DNA of 64,000 nucleotides from Flaccisagitta enflata (Eukaryota; Chaetognatha; Sagittoidea; Aphragmophora): NCBI GenBank assembly GCA_965153355.1, contig OZ231127.1, positions 7,936,001 to 8,000,000 of the forward strand, read 5' to 3'. Shown piece by piece: positions 54,775 to 64,000 of this stretch (position 1 is its first letter; each line of letters starts with the position of its first letter). The notes under the pieces were generated by a model. It saw only the letters and a program-made list of their open reading frames with translations, ran no database searches and was not told where the DNA came from. The position numbers and the translations under genes were made by a program.

Positions 54775-55511
54775 AAAAGCCCGATCGGGCAACGATGCAT
54801 CCGGACTGTGTCTCCGCGTGCATTCAAGTCAGTGGCAATCTTGTGACATATATGAAGTGACAGATGGTCGATCACACAAAAGAAACAACAGAGTAGCAAA
54901 TGAGGCTCTCAAAACAAGCTTGTGCAACAATTCATCCTATATAAATCTCATACAATTAACAAAACGGAAATAGAACCTGAAGAAAATTTGGAAAAATTAT
55001 GGACATTTATATAGTGTAAGCTTCCATTACATACACATATACACCTAAAATATGGTTTTTTGAAACGCTATCAAAATTCCTTAGGCATATACTTTTTACT
55101 AAATGTATCATATTTTCCTAGCTTAAAAAACATGTTTATATATTCTTAAAAAAGATTTTAGTAAAAATTTTAGGGAAAGGGTAATGTTAGAGCTGTCTTC
55201 TGGCATTGATCGGGAGAGAACCAGAGTGTCCATTTCCCTAGTTGAGCCCCTTAATTCTAATTAGGGGGGTGGGATTTTGGTGAATTTGAACTACAATATG
55301 GTTAAGGTTAAAAAATCCTAAATGATTAAAGGGAAAAAGTGTATCATCTGACCGTGGCCAAAAACAGTCGAGAAACGCGGTTACTTTTTGCACTGCGGAC
55401 AGAAAGAGGGACGGAGGGATGGATGGACAGACGAAGGGACGGACAGACGGATGGATGAGCGAACGGAGAGACCCTCTTGAGGTGATGCGCTCCTGACAGA
55501 CGAATCTGAAA
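54775..55511 (+). mobile_element. R-type element R3 with enlarged interior
   Basis: AAAGCCCGATCGGGCAACGATGCATCC at the left; GGCCAAAAACAGTCGAGAAACGCGG, (GGAC), GAGACCCTCTTGAGGTGATG, CGCTCCTGACAGACGAATCT at the right, inverse of R2. The middle (54830-55340) is extra sequence not found in R2. Confidence 0.5.
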
Positions 55512-55867
55512 TAAAAAACAATTTGAACTTAGCACGTGTCACCTCGTAAGTATCACAAGTATCATCTCACAAGTATAACCTCACAATTGTCACCGTACAA
55601 GTATCGCAATTGTCACCTCACAAATGTCACTTTCACAGTCACTTCCGACGACGTCACAATTTCTGTTCATCTTAATTAAGTTTTACAAAATATTCTTTAA
55701 TATTCTTTAATTTTCGGGGTAAATTCTAATGGTTTTGCTCACTCAAAAAAAGAAAAAAAAATACGTTTCTTTCCGTCCAATTTTAATGACAGAAAATTTC
55801 CTGCTTCCGCGTCTGCACCACTTCTTAATCAAATAAAATTGTATGTAGGGCCGATAAAGCTAAATAA

Positions 55868-55868
<1 letters not shown>
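55512..55868. other. Unassigned; degenerate TCACAAGTATCAC repeats
   Basis: AAGTATCACAAGTATCATCTCACAAGTATAACCTCACAATTGTCACC-type units at 55537-55640; the rest is A/T-rich. Confidence 0.5.
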
Positions 55869-55869
<1 letters not shown>

Positions 55870-55964
<95 letters not shown>

Positions 55965-56079
55965 CTCTCTCTCAGTATCATTGGATAAGTGTCCCGGGCA
56001 GAGGGCAAGAACACGGTGGCTTGGAGGCTAAAAAAGCTGAAAAAGTGCACCAACTGACCATTTGACCAACCGACCGACG

Positions 56080-56138
<59 letters not shown>
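55870..56138 (-). repeat. Two (CT)n tracts flanking an A-like fragment
   Basis: (CT)n 55870-55972 and 56085-56138; between them GGCTAAAAAAGCTGAAAAAG and GACCAACCGACCGACGGACC. Confidence 0.9.
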
Positions 56139-56139
<1 letters not shown>

Positions 56140-56689
56140 TATTTCTCCCAGTGTATATCGAAAGCGCAAAAAAGAAAAAGAAAGCTCTTGAACTTTTCTC
56201 TCCGTATTTGAACTTTTATTTGAAGGGTCTATTACTTTCTTTTCGGTTGTGAGTTTTGAATTGTGGGTTTGAGATTGAATTTCTTGGGTCATTACATGGG
56301 ATTTGGACAGTTAAAGGCCCAAAAAGTGTTAATCATGGGATTGGGACGTTTGGTTGGCTTTAAAGAGAGTCAGAACTGTCAGATTGAATTTGAATTGAAG
56401 GCGGACATTCATCTCAGTTAAGTTTAACTTTCTTCAAGAATACTTCCAACTGAGATCATGAAAATGAAATACGTTTTATTTTTTTGAGTCTTCATTGAAA
56501 AAAAATGCGTCAGTTTTCCCGCGCACAATTGATAAAATTTAGAATAAGATTTGGGCATGAAATGGAGTGAAATTGATACATTTCTTGTCTGTCAGTCAGA
56601 CGGTTGGTCAATCGGTCCGTCCGTCGAGGAGGTAGATACACAGACGATGAATAAAGCGTTAATAGGGGGCGACTAAGGGACAAACAGAC
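56139..56689. other. Unassigned sequence
   Basis: ATGGGATTTGGACAG / ATGGGATTGGGACG near-repeat at 56295 and 56336; no gene evidence. Confidence 0.3.
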
Positions 56690-56840
56690 ATGCAGATATA
56701 GACAGCGGAGTTGTTTAGCGTCTTGTGCACACGGACAGACGGACAGGCAGATAGACATCAGAGTTGTTAAGCGTCTTGTGCACACGGACAGACGGACAGG
56801 AAGATAGACATCAGAGCTGTTAAGCGTCTCGTGCAAAAAG
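56690..56840 (+). repeat. ~64-bp tandem repeat, 2-3 units
   Basis: GACATCAGAGTTGTTAAGCG, TCTTGTGCACACGGACAGAC-type units. Confidence 0.75.
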
Positions 56841-56975
56841 ACATTCAATTTCAGCAACTGAGCGAAAACGCGTCACATGAGCAGTGACGCTGCGCAAACA
56901 AAGGTCGCCGAAGATAGAACTGTTTGATCAAAAACAATATATAATTATATATTGGTTGCAGTAGAAGTTGTCTCG

Positions 56976-57149
56976 ATGGCAGAAAATGAATCTTCTAGTT
57001 TGGCCTTTGAAACCTCCTCACCTACAAAAGGCTACAAAAGGCTACAATGGAAGCCGAAATGTAATCAAAAGAGATTGACATCATTTCAAAAAAGGATCAA
57101 GAGGAAGAAAGAAAAAAAGAGGAAAAAAAGGAAGAAAATAAGAAAGAAA

Positions 57150-57152
<3 letters not shown>
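56976..57152 (+). CDS. Small ORF running into (GAAA)n, hypothetical
   Basis: ATGGCAGAAAATGAATC opens a frame whose first ~40 residues are of mixed composition (ENESSSLAFETSSPTKGYK) before it enters Lys/Arg-rich sequence created by the purine repeat. A duplicated GGCTACAAAAGGCTACAA occurs within it. No splice or family evidence; it may be chance. Confidence 0.15.
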
Positions 57153-57447
<295 letters not shown>

Positions 57448-57637
57448 AAAGGGATCGGCATCACCCCAAGAAGGATCAGACGAAGAAAAAAAGAATTGAT
57501 AAGATTAGGAAATTGGGAAACTGCAAGAAGAAGAGAAGAGAAAGAGAAAGAGAACTAGAGAAAGGAAAAAGAAATGAAGAAAGAAATAGAATGATGTAAC
57601 AAGAAATTAGCCAAAAGAAAAGGGGACAACAGAAAAA

Positions 57638-58144
57638 ACAAGATCAACAAACCTTAGTCGCGTGGTAATAAGGGTAATAAAGGTAATTAAGGTAATTAAG
57701 GTAATTAAGGTAATTAAGGTAATTAGGGTAATAAAGATAATGAACATAACTAAGTACCTATATCTTCCTATAATTACCCACATCTACCTACAACTACCTG
57801 TAAATACCTATAATTACCTACAATTACATTAGATTACCATAAATTATCCATAATCACCTATAATTACCCATTATTTCCTATATTTCCAACAATTACCTCA
57901 ATTTAGAGTCCGCGACGACTTTTCTGACTTATATGATACAGATTACTAAAATACCTATATTTACCTATAATTACCTAAAATTACCTAAAATTACTTATAG
58001 TTACCAAAAATTACCTATAATTACCTTTAAAAACCTTCAGTAACCTTTAAAACGACTATAAAGCCTATATTTCAAAAAAGTTACGGACCGACCGACAGAC
58101 CGACCGACCGAAATAGCGGCTTCTAGAGTCGCGTTCACGCGACT
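57638..58144 (+). mobile_element. D-type element D2, uninterrupted copy
   Basis: ACAAGATCAACAAACCTTAG, TCGCGTGGTAATAAGGGTAA; GGTAATTAA units 57680-57740, CCTATAATTA units to 58030; (GACC)n; GAGTCGCGTTCACGCGACT. Confidence 0.75.
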
Positions 58145-58149
58145 AAAAA

Positions 58150-58275
58150 TGAAGAATGAAAAAAAAAGAAAAAAAAAGAAAGAAAACGAGAAAGAAAGAA
58201 AGAAAGAAATAGAAAAAAAAGAAAGAACGATAAAAATAAAGAAATATTTGGGGGAAGTGAGAGAGAAGAAAAAAA

Positions 58276-58359
<84 letters not shown>

Positions 58360-58384
58360 CAGAAAGAAAGAAAGAAAAAGAAAA
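58150..58384 (+). repeat. (GAAA)n purine tract
   Basis: A/G-rich from 58150; regular GAAA units 58270-58375. 58385-58656 is unassigned apart from a duplicated AAGGTGTGTTRCTCAGTGTC at 58490 and 58550. Confidence 0.9.
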
Positions 58385-58656
58385 TAATTGTTTGTTGGTT
58401 ACTCACTCCCGAGCATTTCCATTTCGTATTCCTCATTCCTTAACATGGATTAAAGTGATAAGGGAGCGATTGTAAGTCAAGGGACTCTAGAAGGTGTGTT
58501 ACTCAGTGTCAACACAAGATCAAGATTCGTCAGTGCACGCCAGAGTGAAGGTGTGTTGCTCAGTGTCAACAATCAACACAGAGTAAGCCACACTTAGTCA
58601 ACAAAACAACTAGAAAATTTCGTCATTGAAGCTTTTAGTCGGGAAAGGTTCATTCA

Positions 58657-58808
58657 ACAAGGCCGGATACACGGCCAATACCAGTCACGGACGGGTGGGC
58701 AGGGGCGGAAATGCGCGTTTTTCCACTTTTCGACTCGTGCTCACCGACCGACGGACCGACGGACGGACGGACGGACGAAGCCTCTTATAGAGTCGCTTGT
58801 CCGCGACT
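58657..58808 (+). mobile_element. A-type element A17
   Basis: ACAAGGCCGGATACACGGCC ... (GGAC)n ... AGTCGCTTGTCCGCGACT (58791-58808). Confidence 0.7.
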
Positions 58809-58925
58809 AAAAAGTGCGCAACCAAATCGTGCTAGTAGCTTGCATTTTATGTCACAATCTTTGACATTGTTTTATGTTAGTCTTTTACTTGACAGTCATT
58901 TTTTCTGTGTTTTGAGCGAGTCTGT

Positions 58926-58929
<4 letters not shown>

Positions 58930-58972
<43 letters not shown>
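58930..58972 (-). repeat. (CT)n microsatellite
   Basis: About 21 CT units; a (CA)n of 14 units follows at 59159-59187. Confidence 0.95.
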
Positions 58973-58977
<5 letters not shown>

Positions 58978-59264
58978 CTAATATAGCTGATCTAGCCTGA
59001 CCGAGGGTCTCTCTCCTCAAATTCTATATATTTTGTCTACATGTTTATTTTTTTCACTGTCCAGTTGTTTTGCGATGATATTCTCCTCAGAACTAAATCT
59101 GCCATTTTTGTGTGATTTGGGGCAAAAATTTATGCTTCGTCTAAATCTAGGACAAGCACAGACACACACACACACACACACACACACCAGGGCAAACAAT
59201 ATCAATGACAAAACGACAACGACAAGACCGCCGACAATCATTTAACTGACGGCGGAGACGACAA

Positions 59265-59935
<671 letters not shown>

Positions 59936-60169
59936 AACGACGGTGGACTTCTGAGAGCGGGACGTGAATTGTTTACTTAACATACATTACTTGAGTAAAC
60001 GCAAAAAGGAAAACAAACAAAGATAGTAAAAGAAAACAAACAAAGATAGCAAAGCGCGAGTAAAACCAAGTTAGCCAACCAAAGCAAAGTGCGGTGAGAA
60101 TAAGGAGGAGGAGGAAGTAGGAGGTAGGATGAGGAGAAGAGGTACTTTATTGTTTTGACTTATGACAGT

Positions 60170-61150
60170 ACTGTCTCAGACAGTGTCTGTTCATGAATAC
60201 GGATAGCAATCGTTACCTGTGAGACTGTGAGTGTTGATCATAAGTGACCCCCTTTTTCGTTCATACTAGGTCCAATTCCAAAACAAGCAGTCGTTCCCAC
60301 TGACAAAACCAAGTATTTTCAGGTTGAACATAGATATAGTCAATCAGTTGGGATTAACTTTAAAATTTTTCAAAACATCCATTTCTTCTTTGGTCATATT
60401 GAAAGATCTTCCGACTCAATCATGATCCCGCTTCCAAGAAGCGGCGCTTCCTGCTCCTCCATAATATGTATGTCTGCTGCATGGCATATGGCATTATATC
60501 ACATTCTGACTGCATGCTTTTTTTGACCGTTTGGTTTCAATTCATTTAAGCTTCATACAATACATAAGAGACAGTGTCTGTACATGAATACGAATAGCAA
60601 TCGTTCCTTGTGAGTGTTGATCATAAGTGACCCTACCTGTTTAGATGCGTCCAAGCATCTCTATAAGAGGCTTTGTCCATCCATCAGTCCATCCATCAGT
60701 CCGTCAGTCCGTCCTGCTGTTGGTCCATAACACACGAGTCGAAAACTCAAGAAAATCACCCAAAATGTTAAGTCATTACATCATTCCATATTCAATATTG
60801 CATCATTCTTGATAAGCAAAGCAGCCCCGGGGTACTTGTTCGTTCATACCAGGTCCAATTCCAAAACAAGCACTGATTCCCACTGACAGAACCAAGTATT
60901 TCTAGGTTGAACTAAGATGAAGTCAATCAGTTGAGATCATTTTTGAAATTTTTAAAGACATCTTTTTTTTTCTTAGGTCATATTGAAAGATCTTCCGACT
61001 CAATCATGATCATGGCGCTTCCCGTTTCTCCACAATATGTATGTCTGCTGCATGGCATATATGCATATGGCATCATATCAGATTTCTGACTGCATGCTTT
61101 TTTTGGCCGCTCGGTATAAATTCATTTAAGCTTGATACAATACATAAAAG
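60170..61150 (+). repeat. ~400-bp tandem duplication
   Basis: Copy 1 60175-60569 (GACAGTGTCTGTTCATGAAT ... CATACAATACATAAGAG) and copy 2 60570-61150, which carries an R/S-type insert (60643-60838). Differences include deletion of AAGAAGCGG. No coding frame supported. 59936-60169 is unassigned. Confidence 0.75.
60643..60838 (-). mobile_element. R/S-type element in the tandem duplication
   Basis: Palindrome AGATGCGTCCAAGCATCT, (GTCCATCCATCA), ends GCCCCGGGGTACTTGT; absent from copy 1 of the duplication, which marks its edges. Confidence 0.6.
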
Positions 61151-61277
61151 ATTATAGTTTTGGCATCATGCTCCTTAACAGCGCCCTCCAAACAAAAGAG
61201 ACAGAAATCACGTCACGTAACCGAAATTTTGATGAGAAGGCAAATTTTCTCTACCGTCGACAGATATCTTAAGACTG

Positions 61278-61385
61278 TCTGTCTGTCCGTCTGTCTTTCT
61301 CTGTCTCTGTCTGTCTGTCTCTATCTCTGTCTCTGTCTCTCTCTGTCTCTCTCTCTCTCTGTCTCTGTCTCTGTCTCTGTCTCTG

Positions 61386-61476
<91 letters not shown>
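61278..61476 (-). repeat. (TGTC)n, (TCTCTG)n, (CT)n compound tract
   Basis: TGTC units, TCTCTG units 61345-61405, CT units to 61476. 61477-61785 holds ACGCAC/GACACA-rich unassigned sequence. Confidence 0.95.
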
Positions 61477-61479
<3 letters not shown>

Positions 61480-61785
61480 CCTAATTCTTTCCCACATGGA
61501 CTTGATTTGGCCTAGATCCTTTCCTTCCAGGCCAGATTCCGCCACCCAAAAGTTTTTTTCTTCTCCAAAGCTATTCAATTGATGCACATTCTTCATTCGT
61601 TCCATCATAATCAAGCAACACACGCATGTAGACACGGACTGCCATATGCACGCAGACATGCACACAGACCCACAGAGACACTCGTGCCCAGCACACGCTC
61701 ATCACCAACGAACGCATGTTCGCACACAAACACGGACGGGAAGTCTCCTGGTGGGGTAAGGCATGGGTGTAATTAGTAAATTTTT

Positions 61786-62344
61786 AGTTGCGGATGCGCA
61801 TTACGCAACTCTATAAGAGTCCCTGTCCATCTGTCCATTGGTCCGTCTGTCCGTCCGTCCGTCCGTCGGTAACGATAAAGTCAAAACGTGGAAGAGTGAG
61901 CATTTTACATACTTTAGTTGCGGATATGCAACTCTTTGAGAGTCTTTATCAATCGTCCGTCCGTCTGTCCGTCCGTCCGTCTTTCCGTCTGTCCGTCCGT
62001 CCGTCCGTCCGTCCGTCCGTCCGTCTGTCTGTCTGTCCGTCTCATGGTCCATTGGTCCATTGGTCTGTTGTTCCGTCCGTGAGCATGAGTCAAAAAGTGG
62101 GAAAAAGAGCGTTTTAGAAGCTTTCTGCGTATGTGTCTGTGTTGGAAAGGGAGTTTGGTGGGGCGCTGGGTGTAGATGGGGGTTGGCCGTCCCTGCCCAC
62201 ACGTCCGCAACGATATTGTGACCCCGCATTACTTGTTGTGTACGCTTTTGTGTGTGTTGGGGGGTAGGAATGGAGGGGGGGGGAAATGGAGGGGGGACGC
62301 CCTAGCCCACCTGTCCGCAATTATACTATTACCCCACGTCACTC
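61786..62344 (-). mobile_element. T-type element T1 containing T2
   Basis: AGTTGCGGATGCGCATTACG, CAACTCTATAAGAG; GTCAAAACGTGGAAGAGTGA; interrupted by T2; resumes TGTGTACGCTTTTGTGTGTG and ends CCTGTCCGCAATTATACTAT, TACCCCACGTCACT. Confidence 0.65.
61916..62234 (-). mobile_element. T-type element T2 nested in T1
   Basis: Palindrome AGTTGCGGATATGCAACT, (GTCC)n 61955-62035, GAGTCAAAAAGTGGGAAAAA, CCGCAACGATATTGTGACCC, CGCATTACTT. Confidence 0.7.
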
Positions 62345-62871
62345 TTAGTCACTCTTAGTCGAAGACCAGCAGCTCTACCAGATACTGTGTCACTTTGTCC
62401 ACTTGTATGTTTGTCCGCCTGTCTGCCCGTCCATCTTTGCGTCCATCCGCCTGTCAGCCCGTCCACTTGTGTGTCCGTCCGTCTATTCGTTTTGCGAAAG
62501 TTGAAAAGTTTAGAGACGGACATGACACTTCCGCCCCTGCCCAGCGCGCCAGATGGAAACAGCCATATGGCCATGACTGAACTACATGAAATCCTCTATC
62601 TAATTTAGTTAAGGGAATAGCCGAGTCCCTTCCCTTGTTGTTGTTGACCTATATCGTTCTTGTTTTACTCGGTTTATGTCAACAATTCAACATCATTGTC
62701 ATCTTCAAAGTCGTTGACACTGCCAAAGGGTTTTGTTCTTGGTCTTGAAGACGTTGGCTTGGTTATCGTCGTCATCATCGTCATCGACATCTTCATCGTC
62801 GTCGTCTTCGTCATCCTCATCCGCATCCTCATTAATTTCACCTTTTACATAGACGTCTTTGTTGTCTTTTT
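62345..62871. other. Possible decayed A element, then (GTCATC)-rich DNA
   Basis: GTCCACTTGTATGTTTGTCC...GCCCCTGCCCAGCGCG (62390-62550) resembles an A core. 62760-62835 is degenerate TCGTCATC. Confidence 0.4.
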
Positions 62872-63102
62872 AGTTGCAGACACGCAACTCAATAAGAGGC
62901 TTTGTCCGTCCGTTCGTCCGTCCATCGGTCCATCCTTTTATTGCTCCGTCCGGGGTCACCGAGTTGGAAATTGGGAAAATGTGTGTTTTCGATACTTTTT
63001 ATGCATGTTTGAGTGTTGGGGGTAGGTTGGGGTGTGGATGGGACCGGAGGTTTGAAGCCCCTGCCCACCTGTCCGCAACGATACTGTGACCCCGCGTCAC
63101 TT
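62872..63102 (-). mobile_element. T-type element T3
   Basis: AGTTGCAGACACGCAACTCA, GTCCGTTCGTCCGTCC, GGGGTCACCGAGTTGG, CCTGTCCGCAACGATACTGT, GACCCCGCGTCACTT. Confidence 0.7.
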
Positions 63103-63214
63103 ATTTTTGTCCACAATTATTTTTCACGTCATTCGTTATCATCAGCATTGTAATCATTTTGCTGTAAGAGATTTTTTGCGAAGCCCGTTTCATTATAATG
63201 CATTGACCATCATC

Positions 63215-63217
63215 AAC

Positions 63218-63316
<99 letters not shown>

Positions 63317-63350
63317 TTTACAATCGTCAACAACATCATCATCATCATCG

Positions 63351-63415
<65 letters not shown>

Positions 63416-63417
63416 TA
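63215..63417 (+). repeat. (CAT)n microsatellite
   Basis: CAT units on both sides of a short AAATTTACAATCGTCAACAA interruption at 63314-63333. Confidence 0.97.
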
Positions 63418-63477
63418 CTGGCATTGGACAAAGCTAATCCTAAAACAACAAAGTGCATCTGTCAGAATCTGAGAATT

Positions 63478-63730
63478 AGGGCGTGTTTCTAGTGAGCGCC
63501 AAAAACGCGTTTGTTCCCAAGAAACATGATCACAGCGTGAACACATATTCAAGAATTTCAACCGTCCCACGAGGGAGTTAGCGAAGTGAGTGAGCCAGCC
63601 CGTGAATGGAGTGTAGCGAAGCGGAGCGCTGCGGAGCAAGTGAGCGGAGTAAGCGGTGTGAGCGAACAAATGTAGCGAGCGACCGAGTGGCCCTTTCAAA
63701 ACGCGATCCTATTTGACTAGAAACACCCCC
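63478..63730 (-). mobile_element. N-type element N2
   Basis: TIRs TTAGGGCGTGTTTCTAGT / TTAGGGGGTGTTTCTAGT (complement); contains GTGAACACATATTCAAGAAT and AGCGAAGTGAGTGAGC repeats, the reverse of N1. Confidence 0.65.
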
Positions 63731-63799
63731 TAACTCGATTTAGATTGTTGTTGTTATCGTTAGGAGAACAAAAGAGGGGCTCTTGATGGAAGATGAAAG

Positions 63800-64000
<201 letters not shown>

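Overview
The window is eukaryotic, almost certainly metazoan, non-coding-rich DNA. There are no bacterial-style operons. It contains GT/AG-spliced exons, Tc1/mariner relics with TA target duplications, LINE-ORF1-like proteins and an extreme load of microsatellites ((GA)n, (CA)n, (GAAA)n, (TTC)n, (AAC)n, (CAT)n, (GGAC)n). Palindrome-ended short elements with a central tetranucleotide array resemble the non-autonomous Helentron/'pearl' elements known from marine invertebrates. I cannot name the species.

The main gene is on the minus strand between about 37.5 and 32.5 kb. I assemble four exons from splice-site-like signals: a signal-peptide exon (37503-37425), an acidic KR-ending propiece (35926-35862), a short basic exon (34137-34077) and a last exon (32902-32523). 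The last exon carries perfect 138-bp repeats encoding amphipathic peptides that end in Gly-Lys-Lys-Arg, an amidation plus dibasic cleavage signal. Reading phases agree across all three introns. It looks like a secreted multi-copy precursor of amidated peptides (antimicrobial-, venom- or neuropeptide-like). Each intron is packed with transposable elements.

The other coding sequence is transposon-derived. Two LINE ORF1-like proteins lie at 51112-50063 and 30722-30003 (minus), with no reverse transcriptase nearby. A Tc1-like transposase C-terminus lies at 2671-2486, and a transposase helix-turn-helix N-terminus at 6755-6522.

Two kinds of mobile DNA fill the rest. (1) About 40 Helentron-like elements (groups A, B, D, R, S, T) have an 18-nt palindrome at one end, a (GGAC)n stretch beside it, and usually ACAAGG at the other end. 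The palindrome sequence changes between groups while pairing is kept. Long B copies (14.2-15.6, 19.1-20.5, 21.6-25.6, 51.6-53.9 kb) hold expanded 9-14-bp minisatellites. (2) About 20 foldback/MITE-type elements with TA duplications (F, E, U, G, H, J, L, M, O, P, Q, Tigger-like) are often inserted into group 1 or into microsatellites. A third group, C (20.6-24.7, 26.2-26.7, 34.9-35.5 kb), has a GGCCCC/GGGGCC hairpin end and 20-21-bp minisatellites.

Layout: 0-8.5 kb microsatellites, Tc1 relics and A/D elements; 8.5-13.6 kb R/S elements and (GA)n; 13.7-16.5 kb foldback W holding B2; 16.5-21.6 kb (CA)n, foldback G and B3; 21.6-25.6 kb B4 split by P and C arrays; 25.7-29.2 kb (TTTC)n, C6, A elements, (CA)n and foldback H; 30-31 kb LINE ORF1 relic; 31.3-37.6 kb the peptide gene and its TE-filled introns; 38-42.6 kb (CATT)n, a split 30-bp array and (CA)n; 42.7-49.3 kb foldbacks L and O, an 83-bp array and the (TTC)n block; 50-54 kb LINE ORF1 and B5; 54-64 kb T/D/R elements, (GAAA)n, (AAC)n, (CAT)n and (GA)n. 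Because I worked by eye, copy numbers and element edges are approximate unless a target duplication fixes them.
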